This document shows positions 42,045-54,734 of a stretch of DNA of 64,000 nucleotides, piece by piece. Numbering within the stretch: position 1 is the stretch's first letter; every line of letters begins with the position of its first letter. A program made the position numbers and the translations under genes. The DNA is from Brienomyrus brachyistius. Lineage: Eukaryota; Chordata; Actinopteri; Osteoglossiformes; Mormyridae. Location of the stretch: NCBI RefSeq assembly GCF_023856365.1, contig NC_064552.1, positions 2,072,311-2,136,310 of the forward strand, written 5' to 3'. A model generated the notes under the pieces. It was given only the letters and a program-made list of their open reading frames with translations, had not been told where the DNA came from and did not search any database.

Positions 42045-42447
42045 CTGACTTCTGTGGGCTAAGTGCTAACAGGTCAGGGAGCCTCAACGCAGGCCTGACT
42101 TCTGTGGGCTAAGTGCTAACAGGTCAGGGAGCCTCAACGCAGGCCTGACTTCTGTGGGCTAAGTGCTAACAGGTCAGGGAGCCTCAACGCAGGCCTGACT
42201 TCTGTGGGCTAAGTGCTAACAGGTCAGGGAGCCTCAACGCAGGTCTGACTTCTGTGGGCTAAGTGCTAACAGGTCAGGGAGCCTCAGCGCAGGCCTGACT
42301 TCTGTGGGCTAAGTGCTAACAGGTCAGGGAGCCTCAGCGCAGGCCTGACTTCTGTGGGCTAAGTGCTAACAGGTCAGGGAGCCTCAGCGCAGGCCTGAAT
42401 TCTGTGGGCTAAGTGCTAACAGGTCAGGGAGCCTCAGCGCAGGCCTC
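42045..42447. repeat. 50-bp tandem repeat, 8 copies
   Basis: Unit: ctgacttctgtgggctaagt, gctaacaggtcagggagcct, caacgcaggc. Copies are over 95% alike, with an aac/agc variant that splits the array into two halves. Confidence 0.97.
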
Positions 42448-43907
42448 GTTTGCGGTAGACGTTACCATTCTTATACAGGACACTTATTTAGGGTGTCTGC
42501 TGGGCAACTTTGACCAGTCCTCAGTCTCTTGTGTTAATGATGGGGCCTCAAACCCTCCCCAGTCTAAACCTTACATGGGGGAGTGAGAGCTCAGCCTGGG
42601 CAGGCCTCTCGAACTTGGGCTACGGCAGCATATTTATATAATGTCATGGTCATTAAAGGTATTTGCTGATGTAGCTCAGCATCCTGCCTCACAGCCAGCG
42701 ATTTCGCCCCTCTGGAAACGAGGAACTCATGTTTGTCTCGTTTATCTTTGCTGACACAAGCCTGTGGGGTGCAGGGGCTTCTAGAATCTGAATCGGCTGC
42801 CCGTGATTCTCTTGGGGGTGGGATGTTTGTAGTGGAGAGTTGGTTGCGTATGTAGTTTTGGGACACAGCACCGGACGGCGCAAGGCGGGGGTAAAACAGC
42901 CGATAGAGCAGGCAGTAGCCTCTTTAAATCCCTCACAAGTCAACAACCTGTCAAACGCATTACTCATTATAACAGCTGCTGAACTTCTCAAGATGTAACT
43001 GAATAAGAGCCTGTATATTTTAGCTCCTTGCTATTGTACAGTCCGACTCTGGACCTTATTAAGGGGATTTATCTTTTGGAACCAGTTGTGTAACATGACA
43101 GACAAGCAGGTAGTGCCTATTGAAATAGAGGAGATGTACCACTACAGACACATTTATATGATGAATGCAAACAGGAGATGAGCAAGACGCAATAAATAGG
43201 CACCTGAAGACCCCCAAAACTCTCTCAGGTGCAGTCTTACCATGCTTACCCTGTCCTTGTGCCAAAGCCAGATGACCTGATAACGGTGCTCTGATTTCAG
43301 AGTATTAAATGTTTGTTTATTTGAACTAGGGGATGGAACACCTGTATTTGAGCAATTTCCATCTTCAAAGTCCGTGTCAGTGGCAAGCAGCTGCTGTTAG
43401 ACACTCAGCGTGTTTAAATTTTCTTTGCTGTCGTGTTTTGTCATCTTGCTCATTTTGCTACTGGTGTATGAACGCTCCATTTGCCAACTTCAGTAAGTAA
43501 CCTTGTGCAGTTTCTCAGAGGTCTCTGGGATCTCTCTCTACATGAAAAGCTGTGAAGCTGTGAACTTCATAAGCCGATTCCCTTTCATTTAAAGACAGAC
43601 TTGCAGAGGAGCAAATCTCAGTGCACTTTAAGACGGTATTTGATGTTTTTGACAGATTTGATCATGCTGGAATGAACAGGAATAAGGTCACCATCTAAAA
43701 TATGAGAACGTGTGGAACCGACACACTGGATTAGTTGTGTTCTAACAAGAATAAATGATTTATTTCCAAGAAACCCATCAAATTCTTAAATCCAAAAGTT
43801 TAAAGACTATGAGAATTTTTAAAGAATTTTTTTATGTTTATCCTTTTTTGGTAAAGTTTAGGCAACCCTAACTTTTCTTTAACTGAAGGCATAAGAATTA
43901 AGACTTA
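42448..43907. other. No gene recognised
   Basis: Nothing supported on either strand. Confidence 0.35.
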
Positions 43908-44684
43908 GAGGTTAATTTTACAGGTTATCCCGGTGGCTGTGATAGAGGTTAATTTTACAGGTTATCCCAGTGGCTGTGATAGAGGTTAATTTTACAGGTT
44001 ATCTCAGTGGCTGTGATAGAGGTTAATTTTACAGGTTATCTCAGTGGCTGTGATAGAGGTTAATTTTACAGGTTATCTCAGTGGCTGTGATAGAGGTTAA
44101 TTTTACAGGTTATCTCAGTGGCTGTGATAGAGGTTAATTTTACAGGTTACCCCGGTGGCTGTGATAGAGATTAATTTTACAGGTTATCCCGGTGGCTGTG
44201 ATAGAGGTTAATTTTACAGGTTATCTCAGTGGCTGTGATAGAGGTTAATTTTACAGCTTATCTCAGTGGCTGTGATAGAGGTTAATTTTACAGGTTATCT
44301 CAGTGGCTGTGATAGAGGTTAATTTTACAGGTTATCTCAGTGGCTGTGATAGAGGTTAATTTTACAGGTTATCTCAGTGGCTGTGATAGAGGTTAATTTT
44401 ACAGGTTATCTCAGTGGCTGTGATAGAGGTTAATTTTACAGGTTATCCCGGTGGGTGTGATAGAGGTTAATTTTACAGGTTATCTCAGTGGCTGTGATAG
44501 AGGTTAATTTTACAGGTTATCCCGGTGGGTGTGATAGAGGTTAATTTTACAGGTTATCTCAGTGGCTGTGATAGAGGTTAATTTTACAGGTTATCCCGGT
44601 GGGTGTGATAGAGGTTAATTTTACAGGTTATCTCAGTGGCTGTGATAGAGGTTAATTTTACAGGTTATCCCGGTGGCTGTGATA
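43908..44684. repeat. 37-bp tandem repeat, 21 copies
   Basis: Unit: gaggttaattttacaggtta, tctcagtggctgtgata. The length of 777 bp equals exactly 21 units. Three variants (tctcagtggc, tcccggtggc, tcccggtggg) are interspersed; the last alternates with the first near the 3' end, pointing to two-unit duplication. Confidence 0.97.
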
Positions 44685-44930
44685 TCTGTGCAGGGCTGCT
44701 GGGACAGACTGCACTAGCTGACTGACAGTGTTCTGCGATGTTGCATTTCTGGCTATGTGGTGCCACCACATGTCAGATACAAGGTATCGCACATGACACT
44801 TCTTCAGATATCTGCCATACTTCAGTAAAATCCTCCAAACAAATTATTCATAATATTTGGTAGTAGCTGTACTATGCATTTTGTTTTTACTCTGTTCAGC
44901 TTGGAAAGTACGACAGCTTTGGGATTGAGT

Positions 44931-45292
44931 CTGTCCATGTCTCTGTCCATGTCCCTGTCTGTCTCTGTCTGTGTCTCTGTCCATGTCCCTGTCTGTCTCT
45001 GTCTGTGTCTCTGTCCATGTCCCTGTCTGTCCCTGTCTGTGTCTCTGTCCATGTCCCTGTCTGTCTCTGTCCATGTCCCTGTCTGTCTCTGTCTGTGTCT
45101 CTGTCCGTGTCCCTGTCTGTCTCTGTCTGTGTCTCTGTCCATGTCCCTGTCTGTCCCTGTCTGTGTCTTTGTCCATGTCCCTGTCTGTCTCTGTCCATGT
45201 CCCTGTCTGTCTCTGTCTGTGTCTCTGTCCATGTCCCTGTCTGTCTCTGTCTGTGTCTCTGTCCATGTCTCTATGTCTCTGTCACTGTCTCT
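44931..45292. repeat. CTGTCTGTGTCTCTGTCCATGTC repeat
   Basis: Six-base CTGTCT-like units organised in higher-order blocks of about 34 bp. The M/S/L/V/C-rich plus ORFs and T/D/R/Q-rich minus ORFs come from this array. Confidence 0.92.
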
Positions 45293-47180
45293 GTCAGTTC
45301 TCTTTTGTTATTGTAGTTAGGTTTTTGCACATGATTATATTACTTGTAATATTACATGTATGTCTCGTGCATTAATCTAATTTAGACTTTCTCACATAAT
45401 ACTTATGTTTCTTGATCCTCCGTTTGCAGATGGCAGGAAATACAGGAGTTTGACGTGTAATAGAACTCAGTCAATATCTGGTTCACACTGACCTGCTCCT
45501 GGCTTATCTTTGCCTGCAGGTGTCAGCAAGTGTTCATGACCTGGATTTGGGATCCTTCGCTGAATATAAATAGCCCTGTTGTGCTTTAGGGAGGACCGGC
45601 TCTTTAAACACTCCGTAAAATGCGATGTGCTTCTAACAAACAGAAAGTAGAGCATATCCGCACCCTGAATCTGCAGTCATGTGACACACTCATCCAGGGA
45701 CGGGAATACTTCGTGGTTTTGTACTTGTTTGTCCAGCTGTTCACGGGTAAAACAGCAGCCTTATGTTAAAAATATTCACAATACTTTCATTCGATCTGGC
45801 CGCCGGGAAAGTGACAGGCCCGCAGTGGGAGTGCGTTTATGTTCCTCGAAGCAGCTGGCAGAGGCCAGGCCTGCAATCACCCCGACTATTAATTCTTGTA
45901 CGTTAAAGTTGGTTGGGAATTCTGTGGACTCAGGTGTGCCATTGTGTGTGTGCGTGTCTGTTTTTATGCACTGGTGTCCAGACAACAGGTATCTGCTGAG
46001 TTACTCCTGCATGGCATTATGGGATCTGTCCTTTCTCATAACACGCAGCCATTTTTACTGCCTACATGCTGACCTCCATGCCGAGCTCCTCTCTCCGCTT
46101 AGGGGGTCACGGTCGGGTAATTAAATGTGATCAGCACCTCCAGACTGGGCCAGGCCCACTCCCACTGCTTTGGGTTAACACTGGATGCCACATAGCCCCA
46201 CCCAGGGTGGGGGGAGAGCTAACAACTCGACTCTTGTAGCAGAAGTGGAACATGCTGCTAATGTGTCTCATCAGGGGGATTGAGGCCGCTGAAAATGTTT
46301 GATGTTTTACTTTGACTTGTCAAGTCATGCGAAGTAACTGTGCTCTGACAGTCAGTAGGCCAGCCTGGCTTTCTCCAGTCATACCTGCACGGTTATCCTA
46401 AAGGAGGAAGGTGGGAAGGGGAGGGTGGGGCTATTTTAGGACCTCTGGGAAAGAGTTAGTGGGATTCTCAAGATAGAGAGGGTTGGGGGGGGGGACCTGA
46501 TGGGGAAAATCAGAAGTACATGATTAAAGGCTGGTTCTGTACTGGTCCTTATGTCATCGCTTGGCAGCACGAGTTCCACATGAAGTGTGACCCGTCCTTC
46601 ATCGACCTCCTGTTGAAAAGGCTGAAGGTGGTTTGAGACTCTACAATAACAACCCTACCTTCCACGTGTGCTCACAGGCGACTGAAAAAAATCCCAGTAC
46701 CTTCATGCCTTTTGGATTATATAAAATCCACTATGACATCGGTTCCCTGCTCACCACCATTGAGCAAAGGGCAAGCATCAGCGGTCTGTCTCTCACCAGG
46801 GTGCAGAATTTCAGAGATTTAAGATTAACCAATATTGAGGAAGGCACAGTCGAGTAACAAGTGACCAGTCACATTGAATGGACACCAGTATTCCCAATCC
46901 TGCTGGAAGGTTCTGCCGATAACAGTTTTTATTGGCTACTGTCCTTCCTTGTTTTTAAGTTTAACCATGTGGAGATTCCCTGCTGCATTTGCATGACATT
47001 GTAATGTACAGCTTGTGGGTTAGAACCGTAGCAAGAGAATGAGGTACAGCGCAGTGACCAGTGATTCCCATGCCACCATGTTCCTTAGGTGTAAGAGCTG
47101 TCACTTTTGGCGACTCCAGACGTTCCCCCGAGGGTGGAGAGCTGAGGATGGAGAAAGGACGGAGCTTCGAAGGCTGCTCA
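45293..47180. other. No gene recognised
   Basis: One 74-aa ORF at 46633-46857, preceded by EFHMKCDPSFIDLLLKRLK in another frame, looks peptide-like but matches nothing I know. The rest is featureless. Confidence 0.3.
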
Positions 47181-47521
47181 CCAAAACTAACATTTGAATG
47201 TTGAGGTTGATGGAGTGAGAGAGAGAGAGAGAGAGAAGGAAGCACGGAGAGAAGTGACTCAGGAAGGCGGTGGAAGACAGGTGGGAATCCACTTAGCACT
47301 GGGAAGTGGGGGAGGACTAACACCCGCGGAGGAGGGAGACACAGGGAAATATATACCGGAAGCAGGACGACAGCTGGATGGAGAGCGAGAGGAGCAGCCA
47401 GGCGCGCTGCAGGTCATGATGACATAGTGTCCATGGCTGCCCACCAGCAGTGCCCCTTCAGGTCCGGCTCCGCGGTCCGTTCCTCAGCCATCGCTGCGAC
47501 TGCCGCTCCCTTCCGGCGGAC

Positions 47522-48526
47522 ATGGCAGGGGTGTGGAAATCGGTGCGCCGCCCCAGGTGCCCAGAGCTGCGTCTCCTTGTCCTGGCGCTCTTAGTCTTCT
47601 GCCTGCTCTCCGTGGCCCTGTTGGCGTACTACGTCAGCAGCGGGCCCAGGATCAAGCAGGCCCCGCCCCCCTTGCCTGCGGTTGAGTGCCGGATGAGCGC
47701 CTTCCCCGCAGGTCTCCCGCGGACCTCCCAGCAGGATCCCGCCATCCGCCGCAGTGGGCCCAGCTTCCCAGCTCAGCCGCGTACGGACCCAGTGGTGCTG
47801 CTTTTCGTAGACAGCCTCTACTCCAGGCTCGGCCAGGAGATCGTGGCTATTTTAGAGTCCGGACGCTTCCGGCACCACGTGGAGGCGGCTCCCGGGAAGG
47901 GCGCCATGCCCGTGTTGGCAAGCCGGGACCGGGGCCGCTACACCCTCATAATCTTCGAGAGCCTCTTCCAGTATGTCGGCCTCGATGCCTGGAACCGGGA
48001 GCTGCTGGACAAGTACTGTGCTCAGTTCGGTGTTGGTGTTGTGGGCTTCCTCCGCGCTGCAGGAAGCTCGCCACCTGATTCCCAGCTCCGAGGCTTTCCT
48101 CTCGTCCTGCTTTCGGTCCGGGGCCTGAGGGACTGCTTCGTGAGCCCCACTGCTCCCCTGCTCCGCGTCACCCGGCCTGGCGCCCTGCAGTCAGGCCCTC
48201 TGCCCGGGGACGGCTGGACTGTCTTCCGCTCCAATCACAGCACGTATCAGCCTGTGCTGCTTGCTCAGGCCGGCCTGCCTGGCCCCCCCTCCCAGGCTAC
48301 ACCACAGGCCACGGTGCTTCAGGACTTGGGGCTTTATGACGGCATCCAGAGAGTTGTCTTCGGCAACGGCCTTTCCTTCTGGCTGCACAAGCTCATCCTG
48401 GTGGACGCCATCGCCTACCTGACCGGCGGCCGGCTTGAAATGCCGCTGGAGCGCTACCTGCTGGTGGACGTGGACGATATCTTTGTTGGAAAGGAAGGAA
48501 CCCGCATGAAGGTGTCGGATGTTGAG
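47522..48526 (+). CDS. ndst2: ndst2 first coding exon
   Basis: 335 codons: cytoplasmic tail, transmembrane anchor, stem and the first part of the deacetylase domain, ending ...[11 protein letters not shown], donor gtgagt, phase 0. One large first coding exon is typical of the family. Its 5' border (UTR acceptor) was not resolved. A (GA)n run lies at about 47217-47237. Confidence 0.93.
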
Positions 48527-51500
48527 GTGAGTTCTAAAAAAGCGTTTCATCTGTCACTCGGTCTGTCAGTTATGTTAAACATGTTCTTGAAGAAAAGCTC
48601 AGAGTTAACAGACTGAACCCAAATTATTGTTGTGAGATTGTTGACCTCTCTGTAGCAGAACATGAACACTCAGTTATTTTACTATTTTCTCAACACCCCC
48701 AACCTCTCTAAAATCTGCCCCCCACCCCCCAGCCCTCGACCGCTGTAACAATCCACCAGATTGAGTCTGTCTTAGGTTTTATCACGTCAATCTCTTGCAA
48801 GATCTCAGAGCAGACTCGCTTTTAACTGAGGAGCTGTTAATATCCATTACAGTACCTCAGTGATTAATCTGATGACTGTCCCAAGTCCCGTCTCCGTCAC
48901 ACAGAAATACACTCACACAGCTATAGACTATTTAGCACAAACAATATATGTAGTAAGTATACAGGCAGTGAGAAACTTGCACAAATAGATAAACTCACAC
49001 TCAAACACACACGCAGAAATGTGCATGGAATTGCAGCACGTGCAAGTTACAACTGTGTGAGTGAGGGCGGTAACAATTCACAGTGGGTATTTCACAGTGG
49101 ATATTTCACAGTGGATATTTCACAGTGGGTACTTCACACTGGGTATTTCACAGTGGGTATTTCACAGTGGATTTTTCACAGTAGGTACTTCACAGTGGAT
49201 ATTTCACAGTGGGTATTTCACAGTGGATATTTCACAGTGGATATTTCACAGTGGGTACTTCACAGTGGGTACTTCACCGTGGGTACTTCACCGTGGGTAC
49301 TTCACAGTGGGTATTTCACAGTGGATATTTCACAGTGGGTACTTCACAGTGGGTATTTCTTTTGCAACCTAATTCCCAGGCCCTGCTCAACACTCAAAAG
49401 AAGCTACGCAACTTGGTTCCTAATTTCACCTTCAATCTGGGCTTCTCTGGAAAGTTCTACCATACTGGTAAGCTCTGGATCATGAAGGGAGGTGTTCTTC
49501 TCCCTGGGTGGCCGTGTACAGTGCACACATTCACACTGACGTGCTTAGTTACTGCACCTTTGTACTAATTTCATTGGCTGTTTCAGTACCTTAGTGAGCC
49601 GGGCCTTTTACGTTACTCCCATTGGCCCATTAACACTGGAGGGCATGTCCTCTGATTGGAGGACGGAGTGTGAGCTTGACCTCTAACCTCCTACAGGAAC
49701 GGAGGAGGAGGACCGGGGGGATGACATGCTCCTGGTGCACCGGCAGGAGTTCTGGTGGTTTCCCCACATGTGGAGCCACATGCAGCCACATCTCTTCCAC
49801 AACGTCAGCGTTTTGGCTGAGCAGATGCTCCTCAACAAGCTTTTTGCGCAGGTAACCCCACCCCAGCTGTGTGCTCAGGGCCATAGCTCGGCATTCCAGG
49901 GTGGGAGGGTAGCACCGTGTGGCTCATTGGGTTAGGCTGGAAGGTTGCTAGTTTGAATCCCAAGAGTTAGGCTGGAAGGTTGCTGGTTCGAATCCCCCAC
50001 ACTGGGGGAGTTGTATCCCAAGTCTAGCTCTTGCCTCTATAGAAGGAAGGGAGAGAACTAAGACATTGCAAAGTACCTCATTCTCATTCTTGTGCCAATG
50101 TCAAATGAAGCAACAGTTCCATGAAATGTTTTGTAAACCCGGTATGAGATGTTTTAGGTCATAAACAATAAAGGACCATATTCAATGGCAGCCTCTGCCC
50201 CCAGGAGCACGGGATCCCCATTGACATGGGATACGCCGTGAGCCCACACCACTCCGGCGTCTATCCTGTGCACAGACAGCTGTACGAGGCCTGGAGGGCG
50301 GTGTGGGGCATCCGCGTGACCAGCACGGAGGAGTACCCCCACCTGCGGCCTGCACACTATCGCCATGGCTTCGTGCACGCCGGCATTAAGGTGCGCCCCC
50401 CCGCTGCATGTGGCTTGCTGTGTGGTTCTCACAGCGGCCATAATGCTGTCGGGGCCTTCAGTATAGCCCTTACCCCCCCTTCAATAATGCTCCGGGGGTG
50501 ATGGATAGATGGCTGACCTGCGCTCAGACCCCAGCCTTCACCTATATGTGCGTGACTCAAAGAAGAGCGAGGCTGGATCTGTGAAAATGAAAGAATCCAT
50601 GTGTGATTGCGGATGGCAAATAAACAGCCGTGTGTCACGCATGACAGGTGCTGCCCAGACAGACGTGTGGCCTCTTCACTCACACCATCTTCTACAGCGA
50701 GTACCCCGGGGGCCCTCAGGAGCTGGACCGCAGCATCCTGGGCGGGGAGCTCTTTCAGACTCTCTTACTCAGCCCTGTGAGTATTGGAGCGCAGCCCTGT
50801 TACTACACACCCCTGCTCCTGGCCTGCTGCTCACGTTCACACCAGCCCTCTCGCTATTCTACCTGTGATTCTGCTCTGATGCACTTGCCTGGTCTGGCAG
50901 CGGTTGCTGCTCTAACAGAGCGTCACCCACAGAATACGAGGCGTTGTCGTTTCTGTGTGGGTTTCCCGGCCTTTCGCCGGCTACATCTCCTGCCTGTTCC
51001 TGTTCACACTCCCTTCCTTGCCCCCCCTTAACTGCAGGTTAATGTCTTCATGACTCACCTGTCCAACTATGGGAATGACCGGCTGGGTCTCTTCACCTTT
51101 GAGTCCCTGCTGAAGTTTGTGCAGTGCTGGACCAACCTGCGGCTTCACACGCTGCCCCCGGTGGCGCTGGCTGAGAAGTACTTCCAGGTGTTTCCGGAGG
51201 AGAAGGACCCCTTGTGGCAGGTGAGGGGAAAAGCTCTCGCAGTAGAATTTCCCATTCGATGAGCGAGTAGCAGCCCAGGTGCAGTGATGATTGTGATCAT
51301 GCTCAGATCTCGCTCACCCTTTTTTAATTAAAGCTTGTAAATTGTATGTATGAAGAGCCGTGGTCACTGGGGGCCTGTTCCCCCCCCCCCCAGAACCCCT
51401 GTCACGATAAGCGTCACAAAGACATCTGGTCAAAGGAGAAGACCTGCGACCGACTTCCCAAGTTCCTCATAATTGGTCCACAAAAAACCGGTAAGACCAG

Positions 51501-54500
51501 AAGACGCACACGCACACACACACATGCACACACACACATGCACACACGCACGCATGCATGCACACGCACAGACCTGTACTCATAGCTTTGCGGGGACCAT
51601 CCATTCATTTCTATGGGAAAAACTCTAATCCCAACAATGACGACCCTAACCCCACCCAGCCCTGACCTTAACCCCCACCCAGCCCTGACCTTAACCATAA
51701 GTAACCAAACGAAATTCAAGACTTTTGGCATTTTTAGTTTTTTGATTGCAGCCACAGAATTTAATATTATGGATCCACATAACAAGAGGAGTTTGATCCG
51801 GATCCAGGCCAAACGTTGTTTATAAATGGCCACAGACACTGAATGATACCCAATCTGGCCTGTGTCTGCAGCAGAGTGAAAAGTTACATTCAGCTCAGTG
51901 AGTGGCTCAGTGGGTTAACTCTCTACCTGTGAGCAGAAGGTTGCAGGTTTGAGACCTGGCCTGAGCAGAAGGTTGTAGGGTTGAGACCTGACCTGAACAG
52001 CAGGTGCTATATATTAGCTGACCCTGCACTGTGACCCTCATGCTATGAAGAGAAGCCTTCCAATGTACTTGTGCAAATAAAGCATGTTTGTTAAATGTGC
52101 ATCAGACTCACTGTAGACTAATTCAGCTCCAGAATCCCCCTTTAGCGTATGTGGCTGGTGAGTGGCACAGTGGTCTAAGTCCCTGTGCTTGTGAGCGTGA
52201 GGTTGCCGGTTCGAGCCCCAGCCCCACTGGAATGGTTACATGTCTGTGGGCCCTTGAATGAGGCCTTTAGCTGACTGATCCTATATTCTAAAGAGATGTG
52301 TAGCTGTACTTGTGCAAATAAAAGCATTTATTAAGGTGTCTGCTCCAGGATGCCGGGAACAGAGTTTAAGCTTTTATTTGTACATTTACACTAGAACACA
52401 TCACTTACCTACTCTATATATATGAAGTCAGACAGCATGCACCCCCCCCCAGAGCAGGGGGTTAAAGGCCTTGATCAAGGGCCCACAGACACGTAACCAT
52501 TCCAGTGAGGCCGGGGCTCGAACTGGCAACCTCCTGTTCACAAACACAGAGACTTATTCCACTGAGCCACACACCAGCCACATAGCTCAGGGATCCTGGA
52601 GCAGAACTAGTCAGTCTGGGGGAAAAAGGGTCTGAACCACATTTAAACAACAAACATGCTTTATTTGCACAAGCAAGAGAGACTTTTTTTACCCCACTGA
52701 CCCCATCTTACTCCCCATAGCTTGGGGGGGTGTGGGGGTGGGCAGTGCAGGGTCAGCTAATGGGCAGAACCCTCTGCTGAGGCTCAAACCAGCAACCTTC
52801 AAATCACAGACAGAGAGACTTAAACCCACTGAGTCACTCACTGCCCCCATTTCAACTGGATCCAAATTTATCTTTGACTCTGGTGCAGATACAGGCTGGA
52901 TCTGGTAACATTCAGTTTAACTCTGGCCCATACAGTGGGGCAAAAAAGTATTTGGTCAGCCACCGATTGTGCAAGTTCTCCCACTGAAAATGATGGCAGA
53001 GGTCAGTAATTTTCATCATAGGTACACTTCAACTGTGAGAGACAGAATGTGAAAAAAAAATCCATGAATTCACATGGTAGGATTTTTAAAGAATTTATTT
53101 GTAAATTAGGGTGGAAAATAAGTATTTGGTCAATAACAAAAATTCAACTCAATACTTTGTAACATAACCTTTGTTGGCAATAACAGAGGTCAAACGATTA
53201 CTATAGGTCTTTACCAGGTTTGCACACACAGTAGCTGGTATTTTGGCCCATTCCTCCATGCAGATCTTCGAGAGCAGTGATGTTTTGGGGCTGTCGCCGA
53301 GCAACACGGACTTTCAACTCCCTCCACAGATTTTCTATGGGGTTGAGGTCTGGAGACTGGCTAGGCCACTCCAGGACTTTCAAATGCTTCTTACGGAGCC
53401 ACTCCTTTGTTGCCCGGGCAGTGTGTTTGGGATCATTGTCATGTTGGAAGACCCAGCCACGTTTCATCTTCAAAGCTCTCACTGATGGAAGGAGGTTTTG
53501 GCTCAAGATCTCACGATACATGGCCCCATTCATTCTTTCCTTAACACGGATCAGTTGTCCTGTCCCCTTAGCAGAAAAACAGCCCCAAAGCATGATGTTT
53601 CCACCCCCATGCTTCACAGTAGGTATGGTGTTCTTGGGATGCAACTCAGTATTCTTCTTCCTCCAAACACGACGAGTTGAGTTTAGACCAAAAAGTTCTA
53701 CTTTGGTTTCATCTGACCACATGACATTCTCCCAATCCTCTGCTGTATCATCCATGTGCTCTCTGGCAAACTTCAGACGGGCCTGGACATGCACTGGCTT
53801 CAGCAGCGGAACACGTCTGGCACTGCAGGATTTGATTCCCTGCCGTTGTAGTGTGTTACTGATGGTGACCTTTGTTACTTTGGTCCCAGCTCTCTGCAGG
53901 TCATTCACCAGGTCCCCCCCCGTGTGGTTCTGGGATTTTTGCTCACCGTTCTCATGATCATTTTGACCCCACGGGATGAGATCTTGCGTGGAGCCCCAGA
54001 TCGAGGGAGATTATCAGTGGTCTTGTATGTCTTCCATTTTCTGATAATTGCTCCCACAGTTGATTTTTTCACACCAAGCTGCTTGCCTATTGTAGATTCA
54101 CTCTTCCCAGTCTGGTGCAGGTCTACAATTCTTTTCCTGGTGTCCTTCGAAAGCTCTTTGGTCTTGGCCATAGTGGAGTTTGGAGTCTGACTGTTTGAGG
54201 CTGTGGACAGGTGTCTTTTATACAGATAATGAGTTCGAACAGGTGCCATTAAGACAGGTAACGAGTGGAGGACAGAAAAGCTTCTTAAAGAAGACGTTAC
54301 AGGTCTGTGAGAGCCAGAGATTTTCCTTGTTTGAATTGACCAAATACTTATTTTCCACCCTAATTTACAAATAAATTCTTTAAAAATCCTACCATGTGAA
54401 TTCATGGATTTTTTTTTCACATTCTGTCTCTCACAGTTGAAGTGTACCTATGATGAAAATTACTGACCTCTGCCATCATTTTCAGTGGGAGAACTTGCAC

Positions 54501-54661
54501 AATCGGTGGCTGACCAAATACTTTTTTGCCCCACTGTATGTGGTCCTGGTGTGTTTCAAATCCCGAAAGCGGATTCGGACCAGCATTGGTTCACTGTGCA
54601 TAAAGACACAAGGCCAGGTCCGGTTTATGGATCTGTGGTGATTTCTAAAGTAATGTATACA

Positions 54662-54734
<73 letters not shown>

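Noticed and set aside
43908..44684. Regular repeats that might suggest a CRISPR array
   Set aside because: The units are contiguous, without unique spacers, and the genome is vertebrate. It is a minisatellite.
44822..45375. ORFs with D-R-D-R-Q-G-H-G-Q-R repeats
   Set aside because: All frames are open because the DNA is a short tandem repeat. No evidence of a gene.
46560..46860. Peptide-like EFHMKCDPSFIDLLLK and the adjacent ORF as an exon
   Set aside because: No family recognised, the two parts lie in different frames and no clear splice pair joins them to ndst2.
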